64,000 bases of DNA from Cybelea sp963824595 (GCA_963824595.1 CAWGPY010000004.1:266420-330419), one strand, 5' to 3'. Positions 26,395 to 35,198 are shown, numbered from the stretch's first letter. Numbers and translations: made by a program. Notes: generated by a model from the sequence alone, not told the origin.

Positions 26395-27393
26395 ATGCGC
26401 CCCGCCCCCTTGAAAATCGGTCCGCTCGACGTGTGGCCGCCCCTGATCCTGGCGCCGATGTCGGGTGTGACGAACCGCACGATGCGCGCGCTGTATCGCC
26501 CGTTCGGCCTCGGGCTGACCGTAACCGAGTTCGTGTCGTCGAACGCGCTGAAGTTCGGCAGCAAGCGGACGATGGAGATGATCGACCAGCACGGGCTGGA
26601 GAAGCCGGTGTCCACGCAGCTCTGGGGCGACGATCCGCAGACGATGGCCGCGGCGGCGCGCGTGGTGCGCGAGTGCGGCGCCGACATCGTCGACATCAAC
26701 TTCGGGTGCCCCGCGCCGAAGGTCACCAAGACCAACGGCGGCTCGGCGTGTCTGCGCGATCCCGATCGCTGCGAGGCGATCATGCGCGCGGTGGTCGCCG
26801 CCGTGGACTGTCCCGTGACGATGAAGATGCGCCTGGGGTGGAGCGAGGACGACTTGGTCTACGTGGACGTCGCGCGCCGAGCGCAGCGCGCCGGCGTCGC
26901 GGCCGTGACGCTGCACGCGCGCACGGCGCGGCAGTTCTATCGCGGTGAGGCCGACTGGCAGCACATCGCGCGCCTCAAGTCGGCGGTGGACATTCCGGTG
27001 ATCGGCAACGGCGATCTCGACGACGCGCACGTCGCGATGCGGCGCATGCGCGAGACCGGCGTCGACGCGATCATGCTGGGCCGTGCGACGCTCGGCAACC
27101 CGTGGCTGATCTCGCAGCTCCGCGACCTGATGGAGGGCCGCGAGGCGCGGCCGCTGCCCGCGCCGGCCGACCGGCTTCGCTTCGCCATCGTGCACTATCG
27201 CGCGATGGTCGACGAGCTGGGCGAGGCGCGCGCCGTCCCGCAGATGCGCAAGCACGTCGCGCTCTATCTCAAGGGCATCCCGGGCGCGGCCGCGCTGCGC
27301 GAGCGCATCATGCGCCTCGAGAGCGCCGCCGAGACGATCGCCGCGATCGACGAGACGATCGCGCGCCTCGAATCCGCCGCGTTGGCAGCATGA
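26395..27393 (+). CDS. dusB: tRNA-dihydrouridine synthase
   Basis: 332 residues, FMN-dependent TIM barrel. LAPMSGVTNRTMR is the N-terminal flavin motif, INFGCPAPKV contains the catalytic Cys105, HARTARQFYRG follows, and IGNGDLDD plus MLGRATLGNPW are the phosphate-binding ends. It reduces specific uridines in tRNA D-loops. DusB is often cotranscribed with other genes in bacteria; here it lies between coaX (4-nt gap) and an aminotransferase (4-nt overlap). The precise target position is inferred from family only. Confidence 0.92.
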   Translation: MRPAPLKIGPLDVWPPLILAPMSGVTNRTMRALYRPFGLGLTVTEFVSSNALKFGSKRTMEMIDQHGLEKPVSTQLWGDDPQTMAAAARVVRECGADIVDINFGCPAPKVTKTNGGSACLRDPDRCEAIMRAVVAAVDCPVTMKMRLGWSEDDLVYVDVARRAQRAGVAAVTLHARTARQFYRGEADWQHIARLKSAVDIPVIGNGDLDDAHVAMRRMRETGVDAIMLGRATLGNPWLISQLRDLMEGREARPLPAPADRLRFAIVHYRAMVDELGEARAVPQMRKHVALYLKGIPGAAALRERIMRLESAAETIAAIDETIARLESAALAA

Positions 27394-28673
27394 TCGACGA
27401 GCGGAACGAGCTCTACGGCGCCGCGTCGCCGAGCGAGCTGGCGGCGGAGACGTACGAGAACTACAAGCGGTTCGTGAATCCGCCGCTGGCGCGGGTGATG
27501 AAGATCTCGGGCTCGCCGGTGGAAGTGCGGGCGTCGGGAAGCACGATCTGGGATCAGAACGGCAAAGCGTATCTGGACTTCGCCGGCGGCTACGGCGTCT
27601 TCACGCTCGGCCACCGGCATCCGCGCGTGCTCGAAGCGGTTCGCGCGCAGCTCGACCTGATGGCGCTCTCCGGCAAGACGATGTTCAACGTAATGCTGGG
27701 GCGCGCGTCACGGCGGCTTGCCGAGCTCGCGCCGGGCGATCTCGAGATCTCGTTCTGGTGCAACAGCGGCACCGAGGCGATCGAGGGCGCGATCAAGCTC
27801 GCGCGCGCGGCGACCGGGCGCCCGAAGATCGTCGGAACGATCGACGCGTATCACGGCAAGACGTTCGGCGCGCTCTCGGTGAGCGGCCGCGAGACGTTTG
27901 CGGCGCCGTTTCGTCCGTTGCTCGCCGACTCGGAGTGCATCGAGTACGGCGCGACGCGCGGCCTCGACCAGGCGCTCGCCGGCGCGGCGGCCTTCGTCGT
28001 GGAGCCCGTGCAGGGCGAGGGCGGCGTCAACGTTCCGCCGCCGGGATATCTGAACGCGGTGCGCGACGCCTGCGACCGCGCGGGCGCGCTCTTCGTCGCC
28101 GACGAGGTGCAGACGGGATTCGGACGCTGCGGCTATCGGTTCGGCTGCGACCGCGACGGCGTCGTGCCCGACGTGATGACGCTCGCGAAGGGGCTCTCCG
28201 GCGGCGTCGTGCCGGCCGGAGCGTTCGTCGCGCGGCCCGACGTGTGGAACCGCGCGTTCGGCAAGGCGCCGCTGCTGCACACGTCAACCTTCGGCGGCAG
28301 CGAGCTCGCCTGCGCCGCGGCGCTCGCGGCGATGGACGTGATGGAGGAAGAGGGGCTCGCGGAGCGCGCGCGCACGCTCGGCGAACGGCTGCTGCTCGGC
28401 GCGCGCGCGATCGGCGCCGAGTTTCCCGGCGTGGTGCGCGACGTGCGCGGGCTGGGACTGCTCGTGGGCGTGGAGCTCGCGCACGAGGGGTATGGAGGAT
28501 GGGTGATCCCGGAGATGCTCAAGGCCGGCGTCACCGCGGCCTGGACGCTCAACCAGCAGCGCGTGATTCGGCTCGAACCGCCGCTCGTCGTCACCGCCGA
28601 CGAGATCGACCGCGCGCTCGAGGCGCTGCGCGGCGGGATCGCGGCGGCGTTCGAGAAGCTGGGGAAACTGTAA
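27390..28673 (+). CDS. Class III aminotransferase (putrescine/ornithine-type)
   Basis: 427 residues from ATG 27390 (overlapping the dusB stop). PLP fold-type I, class III: FWCNSGTEAIEGAIKLAR, YHGKTFGALS, ADEVQTGFGR with Asp238, and the Schiff-base Lys267 in TLAKGLSGGVVPAGAF. The overall style is nearest to putrescine, ornithine or acetylornithine aminotransferases. It precedes an SRPBCC protein and an acyl-ACP-reductase-like enzyme; whether these share a pathway is unknown. Confidence 0.88.
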   Translation: MIDERNELYGAASPSELAAETYENYKRFVNPPLARVMKISGSPVEVRASGSTIWDQNGKAYLDFAGGYGVFTLGHRHPRVLEAVRAQLDLMALSGKTMFNVMLGRASRRLAELAPGDLEISFWCNSGTEAIEGAIKLARAATGRPKIVGTIDAYHGKTFGALSVSGRETFAAPFRPLLADSECIEYGATRGLDQALAGAAAFVVEPVQGEGGVNVPPPGYLNAVRDACDRAGALFVADEVQTGFGRCGYRFGCDRDGVVPDVMTLAKGLSGGVVPAGAFVARPDVWNRAFGKAPLLHTSTFGGSELACAAALAAMDVMEEEGLAERARTLGERLLLGARAIGAEFPGVVRDVRGLGLLVGVELAHEGYGGWVIPEMLKAGVTAAWTLNQQRVIRLEPPLVVTADEIDRALEALRGGIAAAFEKLGKL

Positions 28674-28684
28674 GCCGCGCAGCG

Positions 28685-29122
28685 ATGCCGTATGTCGAAA
28701 GCAGAATCGTGATCGATGCCCCCGCCGAAGTCGTCTACGAGCTGGCGAAGGATCAGGAGCGTTTCCCGGAGTTCATGCCCGACGTCGAGACGGTCACGGT
28801 GATCGAACGCCGCCCGGGCGGTGCGGTCTCGCGTTGGAAGACGCTCGTGGAAGAGGCTCCGATCGAGTGGACCGAGGAGGACCGCTTCGACGACGACGCG
28901 TTGCGAATCGACTACAAGCTGATCGAGGGCGATCTCGACAAATTCGAAGGCGCGTGGACCTTCGAGCATCGCGACGGCCGCACGCACGTGCGGCTCGGCG
29001 TGGACTACGATTTCGGCGTCCCGACGCTGGCGGAGCTGATCGGGCCGACGCTGGAGAAGAAGGTGCGCGAGAACAGCGAGATGATGCTCGAGGCGCTCAA
29101 GCGGCAGGCGGAGGGGGCGTGA
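28685..29122 (+). CDS. SRPBCC (START/Bet v1-like) lipid- or ligand-binding protein
   Basis: 145 residues. It begins MPYVESRIVIDAPAEVVYELAKDQERFPEFMPDVE, the classic start of cyclase/dehydrase-type SRPBCC proteins of the CoQ-binding (Coq10) or aromatase/cyclase kind, and ends in the long helix TLEKKVRENSEMMLEALKR. It would hold a hydrophobic ligand in its cavity. Its stop overlaps the reductase-like gene (GTGA), so it could present or chaperone that enzyme's lipid substrate; this is inference from coupling alone. Confidence 0.82.
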   Translation: MPYVESRIVIDAPAEVVYELAKDQERFPEFMPDVETVTVIERRPGGAVSRWKTLVEEAPIEWTEEDRFDDDALRIDYKLIEGDLDKFEGAWTFEHRDGRTHVRLGVDYDFGVPTLAELIGPTLEKKVRENSEMMLEALKRQAEGA

Positions 29123-30231
29123 ACAAATTCTGTTTCGTGATCCATCCGCTCTCGCTCGACGACATCGTGCGTTACGAGCCCGGCGCGAAGGGCAAGGGCG
29201 AGCCGATCCTGCGCAAGATCATGGAATGGATGCCTCCGTACGCCGCCGTGCACGTCACGGGCGTCCGGACGCCCGACGGCCGCGAGACCGAGGGCTGGTT
29301 CGTCGCCGCGACGTTCTTGCCGGAGCAAGTCGTGGACCGGCCGCACGAAGAGACGTATAAGAAGGTGCTCGGGGCGATCGAGATCGGGGCACAGCTGGGC
29401 GCGCAGGTCGCGGGCCTCGGCGCGTTCACCGGCGTCGTGGGCGACGCCGGCGTCACGATCAACGCGCGCTCGCCGATTCCGGTGACGACCGGAAACTCGC
29501 TGACGATCGCCGCCGGCGTGCAGAGCCTGTTCCGCGGCGCGCGCGAGATGGGAATCGACACGTCGTCGTGCACCGCCGCCGTCATCGGCGCCACGGGATC
29601 CATCGGCGCGGCCTGCGTGCGGCTCATCGCGCCAAAGGTGGCGCGGATCGTTCTGGTCGCCCGGAACGAGACGCGCCTGCGCAAGTTTCACTGCGAGATC
29701 GCGCCGCAGCTGCCGTGCCCGTCGGAGTGCACGACGGACGTGGCGAGCGCGGTGCGGCGGGCGAAGCTCGTGCTCACCGCGACGAGCTCGACGAAAGACG
29801 TGATCGAGCCCGAGGACCTGCAGGCCGGCGCCGTGGTATGCGAGCTGTCGCTGCCGCACGACGTGAGCCGGCGCGTGGACGCCGAGCGGCCCGACGTGCT
29901 CGTGCTCGAGGGCGGCAACATGCGCGTGCCGGGCAACCCGCGCTTCGAGCGCGTGCGCGAGCCGGGAACGGAGTTCGACCTGAACCTGCCCGAGAAGACC
30001 GCGCTCGCCTGCATGAGCGAGACGATGATCCTGGCGCTCGAGGGACGATTCGAACCCTACACGCTGGGGCGCGGCATCAACCTCGATAAAGTGATCGAGA
30101 TCCAGGCGATGGCCGACCGTTGCGGCTTCGAGCTGGCCGGCATGCGCGCGTTCGATGCGGCGATCACGCCGGAGAAGATCGCGCTCACGCGCGACGCCGC
30201 CGCACGCGCGTCTGTGGGAGTCGAGGCGTGA
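29119..30231 (+). CDS. Acyl-ACP/acyl-CoA reductase-like (AAR-related) dehydrogenase
   Basis: 370 residues. The layout follows cyanobacterial long-chain acyl-ACP reductase: an N-terminal acyl-binding part (FVIHPLSLDDIVRYEPG, FVAATFLPEQ, GLGAFTGVVGDAG, TTGNSLTIAAGVQ); a Rossmann NADP motif VIGATGSIGAACVRL at about 155-169; and ALACMSETMILALEG, whose Cys298 lies where AAR carries its catalytic cysteine. LGRGINLDKVIEI then follows, as in AAR. It may reduce an acyl thioester to an aldehyde; databases sometimes call such proteins shikimate or quinate dehydrogenase. No aldehyde-deformylating oxygenase is present. GTG start. Confidence 0.65.
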   Translation: MNKFCFVIHPLSLDDIVRYEPGAKGKGEPILRKIMEWMPPYAAVHVTGVRTPDGRETEGWFVAATFLPEQVVDRPHEETYKKVLGAIEIGAQLGAQVAGLGAFTGVVGDAGVTINARSPIPVTTGNSLTIAAGVQSLFRGAREMGIDTSSCTAAVIGATGSIGAACVRLIAPKVARIVLVARNETRLRKFHCEIAPQLPCPSECTTDVASAVRRAKLVLTATSSTKDVIEPEDLQAGAVVCELSLPHDVSRRVDAERPDVLVLEGGNMRVPGNPRFERVREPGTEFDLNLPEKTALACMSETMILALEGRFEPYTLGRGINLDKVIEIQAMADRCGFELAGMRAFDAAITPEKIALTRDAAARASVGVEA

Positions 30232-31136
30232 AGAAGGTCGTCTCGGTGTCGTTGGGATCGAGCAGCCGCGACCATCGCGCGCAGGTTTCGCTGATGGGCG
30301 AGGAGTTCGACATCTCGCGCGTGGGCACCGACGGCAAGCTCGACGCGGCCATCGCGAAGGTGCGCGAGCTCGACGGTCACGTAGACGCGATCGGGCTCGG
30401 CGGCATCGACGTGTATCTCTACGCGGGGCGCCACCGCTACGCGCTGCGCGACGGGCTGCGGCTGCTGGAAGCGGCCAAGACCACGCCCGTCGTGGACGGC
30501 AGCGGGCTGAAGAACACGCTCGAACGCGCGACCGTGCGGTTCATGCAGGACGAGCTCGGCATGGACCTGCGCGGAAAGCGCGTCCTGATGGTGAGCGCGC
30601 TCGACCGGTTCGGCATGGCGCAGGCGCTGGTGGACGCCGGCGCCGACGTGCTGTTCGGCGACTTCATCTTCGCGCTCGACAAAGACATGCCGGTGCGCGA
30701 TCTCCACGAGTTCGAGACGATGGCCGAGAAGTATCTCCCCGACGCCTGCAAGCTGCCGTTTCAGTTCTTCTATCCCACCGGCAAGAAACAAGAGAAGCCG
30801 CCCGAGCCGAAATACCCGCAGTATTACGAGCAGGCCGAGATCGTGGCCGGCGACTTTCACTTCATGCGGCAGTTCATGCCGGCGCGGCTCGACGGAAAGA
30901 TCGTCTTGACCAACACCGTGACGCAGGCGAACGTAGACGAGCTGGCGGCGCGGGGCGTGAAGACGCTGATCACCACCACGCCGGAGTTCGGAGGGCGTTC
31001 GTTCGGCACCAACGTGCTGGAAGCGGCGCTGGTGGCGCTGCTGGGCAAGTCCTGGAGCGACGTCGTGCCGGCCGACTACGAGCGCCTGCTCCGGGAGCTG
31101 AACCTGAAACCCCGCGTCCTGAATTTGGGTAATTGA
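30228..31136 (+). CDS. Conserved partner of the AAR-like enzyme (annotated elsewhere as quinate 5-dehydrogenase; function unknown)
   Basis: 302 residues, GTG start overlapping the upstream stop by 4 nt. Recognisable blocks are VSVSLGSSSRDHRA, DAIGLGGIDVYLY, VDGSGLKNTLE, GKRVLMVSALDRFGMAQAL (a nucleotide-binding-like turn) and LITTTPEFGGRSFGTNVLEA. I recall the family as a conserved hypothetical under the name quinate 5-dehydrogenase, but I see no classical shikimate-dehydrogenase signature. The tight overlap indicates that it works with the AAR-like enzyme. Confidence 0.5.
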   Translation: MKKVVSVSLGSSSRDHRAQVSLMGEEFDISRVGTDGKLDAAIAKVRELDGHVDAIGLGGIDVYLYAGRHRYALRDGLRLLEAAKTTPVVDGSGLKNTLERATVRFMQDELGMDLRGKRVLMVSALDRFGMAQALVDAGADVLFGDFIFALDKDMPVRDLHEFETMAEKYLPDACKLPFQFFYPTGKKQEKPPEPKYPQYYEQAEIVAGDFHFMRQFMPARLDGKIVLTNTVTQANVDELAARGVKTLITTTPEFGGRSFGTNVLEAALVALLGKSWSDVVPADYERLLRELNLKPRVLNLGN

Positions 31137-31256
31137 CGGGCACCGGCGGCCCAGGAGGCCTTCCACAGGCCCCCTGAGAAAGCACGGCGCCAGCGTTGGA
31201 GAACGCTACCGGATTGCTAGGGGCTTCTCGCCATGAGCGCCCTCGAGGAACTGTAG
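31137..31256 (+). other. Leader of greA with hairpins and a seven-codon mini-ORF
   Basis: The gap contains AGCGTT-GGAG-AACGCT (6-bp stem, 31188-31203) nested between GCCCCCT and AGGGGC arms. It then has a mini-ORF ATG at 31233 encoding MSALEEL with TAG at 31254-31256. The stop is directly followed by the TTG start of greA, and greA's GAGGAA ribosome-binding site lies inside the mini-ORF. This layout suggests translational coupling; I cannot name a known regulatory RNA. Confidence 0.35.
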
Positions 31257-31766
31257 TTGAACGACAAAGAGATCGTACTGACCGCGGAAGGCCTGACGAA
31301 GCTGGAGCAAGAGCTCGACGAGCTCAAGAGCGTCCATCGGCGTGAGGTCAACGACCGTATCCGTCAGGCCAAAGAGTACGGCGACCTCAGCGAAAACGCG
31401 GAGTACGAAGACGCGAAGCAGGAGCAGGCGTTCATCGAAGGCCGCATCCTGAAGCTCGAGGCGATGATTCGCAACGCGCGCATCATCGACGAGTCGGAGT
31501 ATGCCGCCGACGAGGTTCACCTCGGCGCCATCGTCAAGGTCAAGGAGCTGAAGGGCAACGAGAACTACGAGTTCTCGATCGTCGGCTCGGCCGAGGCCGA
31601 TCCGTCGAACCGCCGCATCTCCAACGAGTCGCCCCTCGGAAGCGCGCTCATGGGTCACAAGAAGGGCACGACGGTCGACGTTGCGACGCCGCGCGGAATG
31701 GTGAAGTACAAGATCGAGTCGATCAAGAGCAGCGCGCCGAAGAAGGCCGCAAAGAAGGCCTCGTAG
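31257..31766 (+). CDS. greA: Transcription elongation factor GreA
   Basis: 169 residues from TTG 31257, preceded by GAGGAA at a 6-nt spacing. The N-terminal coiled coil carries the acidic tip DLSENAEYEDAK that enters the RNA polymerase secondary channel and stimulates cleavage of backtracked RNA. The C-terminal FKBP-like domain ends with SPLGSALMGHKKGTTVDV. A short Lys/Ala-rich tail (SAPKKAAKKAS) extends beyond the usual 158 residues. lysS follows 21 nt later, a greA-lysS order seen in many bacteria. Confidence 0.96.
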   Translation: MNDKEIVLTAEGLTKLEQELDELKSVHRREVNDRIRQAKEYGDLSENAEYEDAKQEQAFIEGRILKLEAMIRNARIIDESEYAADEVHLGAIVKVKELKGNENYEFSIVGSAEADPSNRRISNESPLGSALMGHKKGTTVDVATPRGMVKYKIESIKSSAPKKAAKKAS

Positions 31767-31787
31767 CGGGCCGCTGCGGGAGTTCGT

Positions 31788-33284
31788 TTGGACGATTTCG
31801 GTAAGACGGAAGCGGCGCTCGTAGCGGCCAGACGTGAGAATCTGGCCGCTTTGCGTTCGCGGGGCGGCGATCCGTTCGCGGCGCGCCGCTTCGAGCTGAC
31901 GGCAACCGCGGCCGAGCTCGCGGAGCGTTACGGCTTTCTCGTTCCCGGCCAGGACGCGAGCGCCGAGGCGTGGAGCATCGCGGGGCGCCTGCTCTCGAAG
32001 CGGATCATGGGCAAGACGAGCTTTGCCGATCTGGGCGACCGCACCGGCAAGCTGCAGGTCTACCTGCGCAAGGAAGAGATGGGCGAGACGGCATTCGCCG
32101 ACTGGTTCGACCTCGACCGCGGCGACATCGTCGGCGTGCGCGGCTACATGTTTCGCTCGAAGATGGGCGAGCTGACGCTGCACGTTACGTCGTTCGCGGC
32201 GCTGGGCAAAGCGCTGATGCCGCTGCCCGACAAGTGGCACGGGCTGCAAGACGTGGAGAAGCGCTACCGCCAGCGCTACGTGGACATGATCGTCAATCCC
32301 GAGGTTCGCGACGTGATGATCATGCGCAGCCGCCTTATCGCCGAGATGCGCCGCTTCATAGATGCCTACGGATTCTACGAGGTTGAGACGCCGACGCTGC
32401 TGCACGTGGCCGGCGGCGCGGCGGCGCGGCCGTTCGTGACCCACTGCAACGCCCTCGATCAGCTGATGCAGCTGCGGATCGCCACCGAGCTGAACCTCAA
32501 GCGCCTGATCGTGGCGGGGCTCGAGCGCGTCTACGAGATCGGACGGATCTTCCGCAACGAAGGCATCGACACCACGCACAACCCCGAGTTCACGATGCTC
32601 GAGCTGTACGCCGCGTACTGGGACGTCTCGGACATGATGGATTTCAACGAGGCGCTGATCGCGCATCTGGTCTCGGTCGCGAGCGACGGCGGCACCGATC
32701 TGCCGTACGGCGACTCGACGATCTCGTTCGCGCGGCCCTTCGCGCGCATCGAGTATCTCGACGCGCTGGCGACGCACAGCGACGGAAAGTACACGCGCGA
32801 GCGGCTGCTCGATCCCGTGCAGGCGCAGGCGATCCTCGCCGAGCTGGGCATTCCGGCCTCGCCCTCGCACGGGCACGCGCTCGACAAGATCTTCGAGCGG
32901 GTGCTCGAGCCGCACCTGATCGCGCCCACGTTCGTCACGGGCTATCCCGTCGTCATCTCGCCGCTCGCCAAGCGGCGCGACGGCGATCCCGACGTCGTCG
33001 ACCGCTACGAGCTGTTCTGTGCGGGCATGGAGATCAGCAACGCCTTCACCGAGCTCAACGATCCCGACGATCAGCGCGAGCGCTTCACCGCTCAGGTCGC
33101 GGAGCGGGCGGGCGGCAACGAAGAGATTCCCGAACCCGATTGGGATTTCGTGCGCGCGTTGGAATACGGCATGCCTCCGACGGCCGGCATCGGCATCGGC
33201 GTCGACCGGCTGATCATGCTGCTCACCGGGCAGCGCTCGATCCGCGACGTGATCCTCTTCCCGCTGCAGCGGCAGCACGGATGA
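31788..33284 (+). CDS. lysS: Lysyl-tRNA synthetase, class II
   Basis: 498 residues, TTG start. N-terminal OB-fold anticodon-binding domain (AGRLLSKRIMGKTSFADLGDRTG). Class II catalytic core: motif 1 around FYEVETPTLL, motif 2 RIFRNEGIDTTHNPEFTMLE, motif 3 GIGIGVDRLIMLL. It charges tRNA-Lys. The stop overlaps the next gene's ATG. Confidence 0.97.
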   Translation: MDDFGKTEAALVAARRENLAALRSRGGDPFAARRFELTATAAELAERYGFLVPGQDASAEAWSIAGRLLSKRIMGKTSFADLGDRTGKLQVYLRKEEMGETAFADWFDLDRGDIVGVRGYMFRSKMGELTLHVTSFAALGKALMPLPDKWHGLQDVEKRYRQRYVDMIVNPEVRDVMIMRSRLIAEMRRFIDAYGFYEVETPTLLHVAGGAAARPFVTHCNALDQLMQLRIATELNLKRLIVAGLERVYEIGRIFRNEGIDTTHNPEFTMLELYAAYWDVSDMMDFNEALIAHLVSVASDGGTDLPYGDSTISFARPFARIEYLDALATHSDGKYTRERLLDPVQAQAILAELGIPASPSHGHALDKIFERVLEPHLIAPTFVTGYPVVISPLAKRRDGDPDVVDRYELFCAGMEISNAFTELNDPDDQRERFTAQVAERAGGNEEIPEPDWDFVRALEYGMPPTAGIGIGVDRLIMLLTGQRSIRDVILFPLQRQHG

Positions 33285-33946
33285 ACGCGCTCCGCGCGTG
33301 GGCCGCGGCCGCCGCGTTGCTGGTCGCCGCGGCGCCCGGCGTTGCCCGGGCCGACAAGCCGTTCTACTACTTGAATCCCACCGCGCTCGACCTCACCGTG
33401 CTGCTGCCGCCGCCGCCCGACGCGTCGTCGGCGCAGGGGCGGGCCGACGAGCAGCAGGTGGCCGCAACCGTCGCCGCGCGCAGCCGGACGCAGATGTTTC
33501 AGGCGCAGGAAGAGGCGACGCGGACCGTGTTCTTCTACACGCCGTCGGTCGGAACGAACTTCACTCCCGAGCGTCTGCCGGTGACCGCCGCGTTCTTCGA
33601 GCGCGTCGGCTCCGACGTGAAGCAGCTGATCGGGCTCGCCAAATCCTACTGGGAGCGTCCGCGACCCGACGGCGGTAAGAAGCGCTCCTATCCCAGCGGC
33701 CACGCCGCGTTCGCGGCGGCGAGCGCGGTTCTGCTGGGCGAACTGATTCCGGCCAAGCGCGACGCGGTCTTCGGGCAGGCGCGCACGTTCGCGGAGAACC
33801 GCATCATCTTGGGGCTGCACTATCCAAGCGACGTCGCGTCGGGCTGGACGGCCGGCACGCTGGCCGTGTATGCGATGTCGCACGACGCCGCGTTCCGGCG
33901 CGACTTCGCGGCCGCGAAGTCCGAGCTGCGGCGGGCGGGTTTTTGA
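33281..33946 (+). CDS. Secreted class A (PAP2-type) acid phosphatase
   Basis: 221 residues with a signal peptide ending near VARA. The vanadate-type phosphatase motif is complete: K121-x4-R126-P-R128-P, S-P-S-G-H (PSGH, 138-141) and R174-x5-H180-x3-D184 (ENRIILGLHYPSD). The architecture (YLNPTALDLTVLLPPPP near the mature start) is that of PhoN/PhoC-like periplasmic non-specific phosphatases. ATG overlaps the lysS stop. The substrate is probably periplasmic phosphomonoesters. Confidence 0.92.
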   Translation: MNALRAWAAAAALLVAAAPGVARADKPFYYLNPTALDLTVLLPPPPDASSAQGRADEQQVAATVAARSRTQMFQAQEEATRTVFFYTPSVGTNFTPERLPVTAAFFERVGSDVKQLIGLAKSYWERPRPDGGKKRSYPSGHAAFAAASAVLLGELIPAKRDAVFGQARTFAENRIILGLHYPSDVASGWTAGTLAVYAMSHDAAFRRDFAAAKSELRRAGF

Positions 33947-34752
33947 CCACGGTCCGGTTGACCGTCGAGTACGACGGCACGGAGCTCAGCGGCTTTCAGG
34001 CGCAGCCGTCGGTGCGCACGGTGGCGGGCGAGATCGAGGCCGCGTTGGCACGGCTGTTCTCCGACGAGATCAAGGTGACCGGCGCGGGGCGCACCGACGC
34101 CGGCGTCCACGCCACGGGCCAGGTCGTGTCGTTTTCGGCCGGCGTCCGCTTTCCGTTCGACCGGCTGCTGTTGGCCCTCAACGCCCTGCTGCCCGACGAC
34201 TTGTGCGTCCGCGAGGCGGCGATCGCCGGCGAGGGCTTCTCGGCGCGATTTTCTGCTCGCGAGCGGACCTACGTCTACGCGATCCTCAACCGGCCCGCCC
34301 GCGGCGCCGTGCTCGCGCGCTACGCCTGGCACGTGGCCGGGGCGCTCGACCTCGGCGCGATGCGCGCGGCCGCGGAGCAGCTGACCGGGGAACACGATTT
34401 CCGCTCGTTTGCGACCGTCGCGCCCGAGATCTCGTCCACCCGCACGGTCGGGCGGCTGGAGATCGCGCCGGCCGGGCAGCTGGTGCGAATCGAGATCTCC
34501 GCCGACGGCTTCCTGCGCCACATGGTGCGGGTGATCGTCGGCACCTTGGTGGAGTGCGGCCAGGGGCGCCGCCCGCCGTCGGACCTGCCCCGGGTGCTCG
34601 CGGCCCGCGACCGGTCGGCGGCCGGTCACACCGCCCCCGCCGCGGGCCTCTGCCTGGCCGGGGTCCGCTACGCCGACGGCTACGACTCCTACGCCGAGGC
34701 CCCCGCCTTCGGGCCGGCGGCGGCGCTTGACGGGGCACGGGCTTTCCCGTAG
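33943..34752 (+). CDS. truA: tRNA pseudouridine synthase A (positions 38-40)
   Basis: 269 residues, TTG start overlapping the phosphatase stop. The catalytic Asp52 lies in GAGRTDAGVHATGQV; FLRHMVRVIVGTLVECG is the other conserved block. It isomerises uridines in the anticodon stem. Its 3' end carries a probable promoter for the ribosomal-protein pair, the usual truA-rplM-rpsI order. The C-terminal 30 residues (YDSYAEAPAFGPAAALDG) are a little longer than usual. Confidence 0.95.
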   Translation: MTTVRLTVEYDGTELSGFQAQPSVRTVAGEIEAALARLFSDEIKVTGAGRTDAGVHATGQVVSFSAGVRFPFDRLLLALNALLPDDLCVREAAIAGEGFSARFSARERTYVYAILNRPARGAVLARYAWHVAGALDLGAMRAAAEQLTGEHDFRSFATVAPEISSTRTVGRLEIAPAGQLVRIEISADGFLRHMVRVIVGTLVECGQGRRPPSDLPRVLAARDRSAAGHTAPAAGLCLAGVRYADGYDSYAEAPAFGPAAALDGARAFP

Positions 34753-34755
34753 GAT
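34727..34755 (+). promoter_or_regulatory. Promoter for rplM-rpsI inside the end of truA
   Basis: TTGACG (34727-34732), 17-nt spacer, TAGGAT (34750-34755). The predicted start falls around 34762, within a few bases of the rplM GTG at 34765, so the transcript would be nearly leaderless. Confidence 0.5.
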
Positions 34756-34764
34756 ACCTTGGTT

Positions 34765-35190
34765 GTGCGCACCTACCAGCAGAAAGCGGCTGAGACGGAG
34801 CATCGTTGGTATATCGTCGATGCGGCCGGCGAGCGTCTCGGCACGCTCGCGGTACGGATCGCGCGCGCCCTCTCGGGCAAGCACAAGCCGACCTGGACGC
34901 CGCACACCGATGACGGCGACCACGTGATCGTGGTCAACGCCGAGAAGGTCGAGCTGGGCGGTCAAAAGTGGAAGCAGAAGCTCTACTACCGGCACAGCAA
35001 CTATCCCGGCGGACTGAAGGTCGAGACGGCCCGTGAGGTCGCCGACAAACATCCCGAGCGCCTGATCGAGCGAGCCGTGCGCGGCATGCTTCCGACCAAT
35101 CGGATGCGCGACGCGCAGTTGCGCCGCCTCAACGTCTACGCCGGCGCCGGCCATCCACACGACGCGCAGTCGCCTGCGTCGCTGCCGTAG
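34765..35190 (+). CDS. rplM: 50S ribosomal protein L13
   Basis: 141 residues from GTG 34765, which gives RTYQQKAAETEHRWYIVDAAGERLG, the usual L13 beginning; TTG 34759 is the alternative. Conserved KLYYRHSNYPGG and RAVRGMLPTNRM segments. It binds 23S rRNA early in assembly. It is followed by rpsI 8 nt after the stop, the standard pair. Confidence 0.97.
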   Translation: MRTYQQKAAETEHRWYIVDAAGERLGTLAVRIARALSGKHKPTWTPHTDDGDHVIVVNAEKVELGGQKWKQKLYYRHSNYPGGLKVETAREVADKHPERLIERAVRGMLPTNRMRDAQLRRLNVYAGAGHPHDAQSPASLP

Positions 35191-35198
35191 GAGCACAT

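Noticed and set aside
28160..28700. Split or frameshifted aminotransferase
   Set aside because: Frame is continuous from ATG 27390 to the stop at 28673 with all motifs present.
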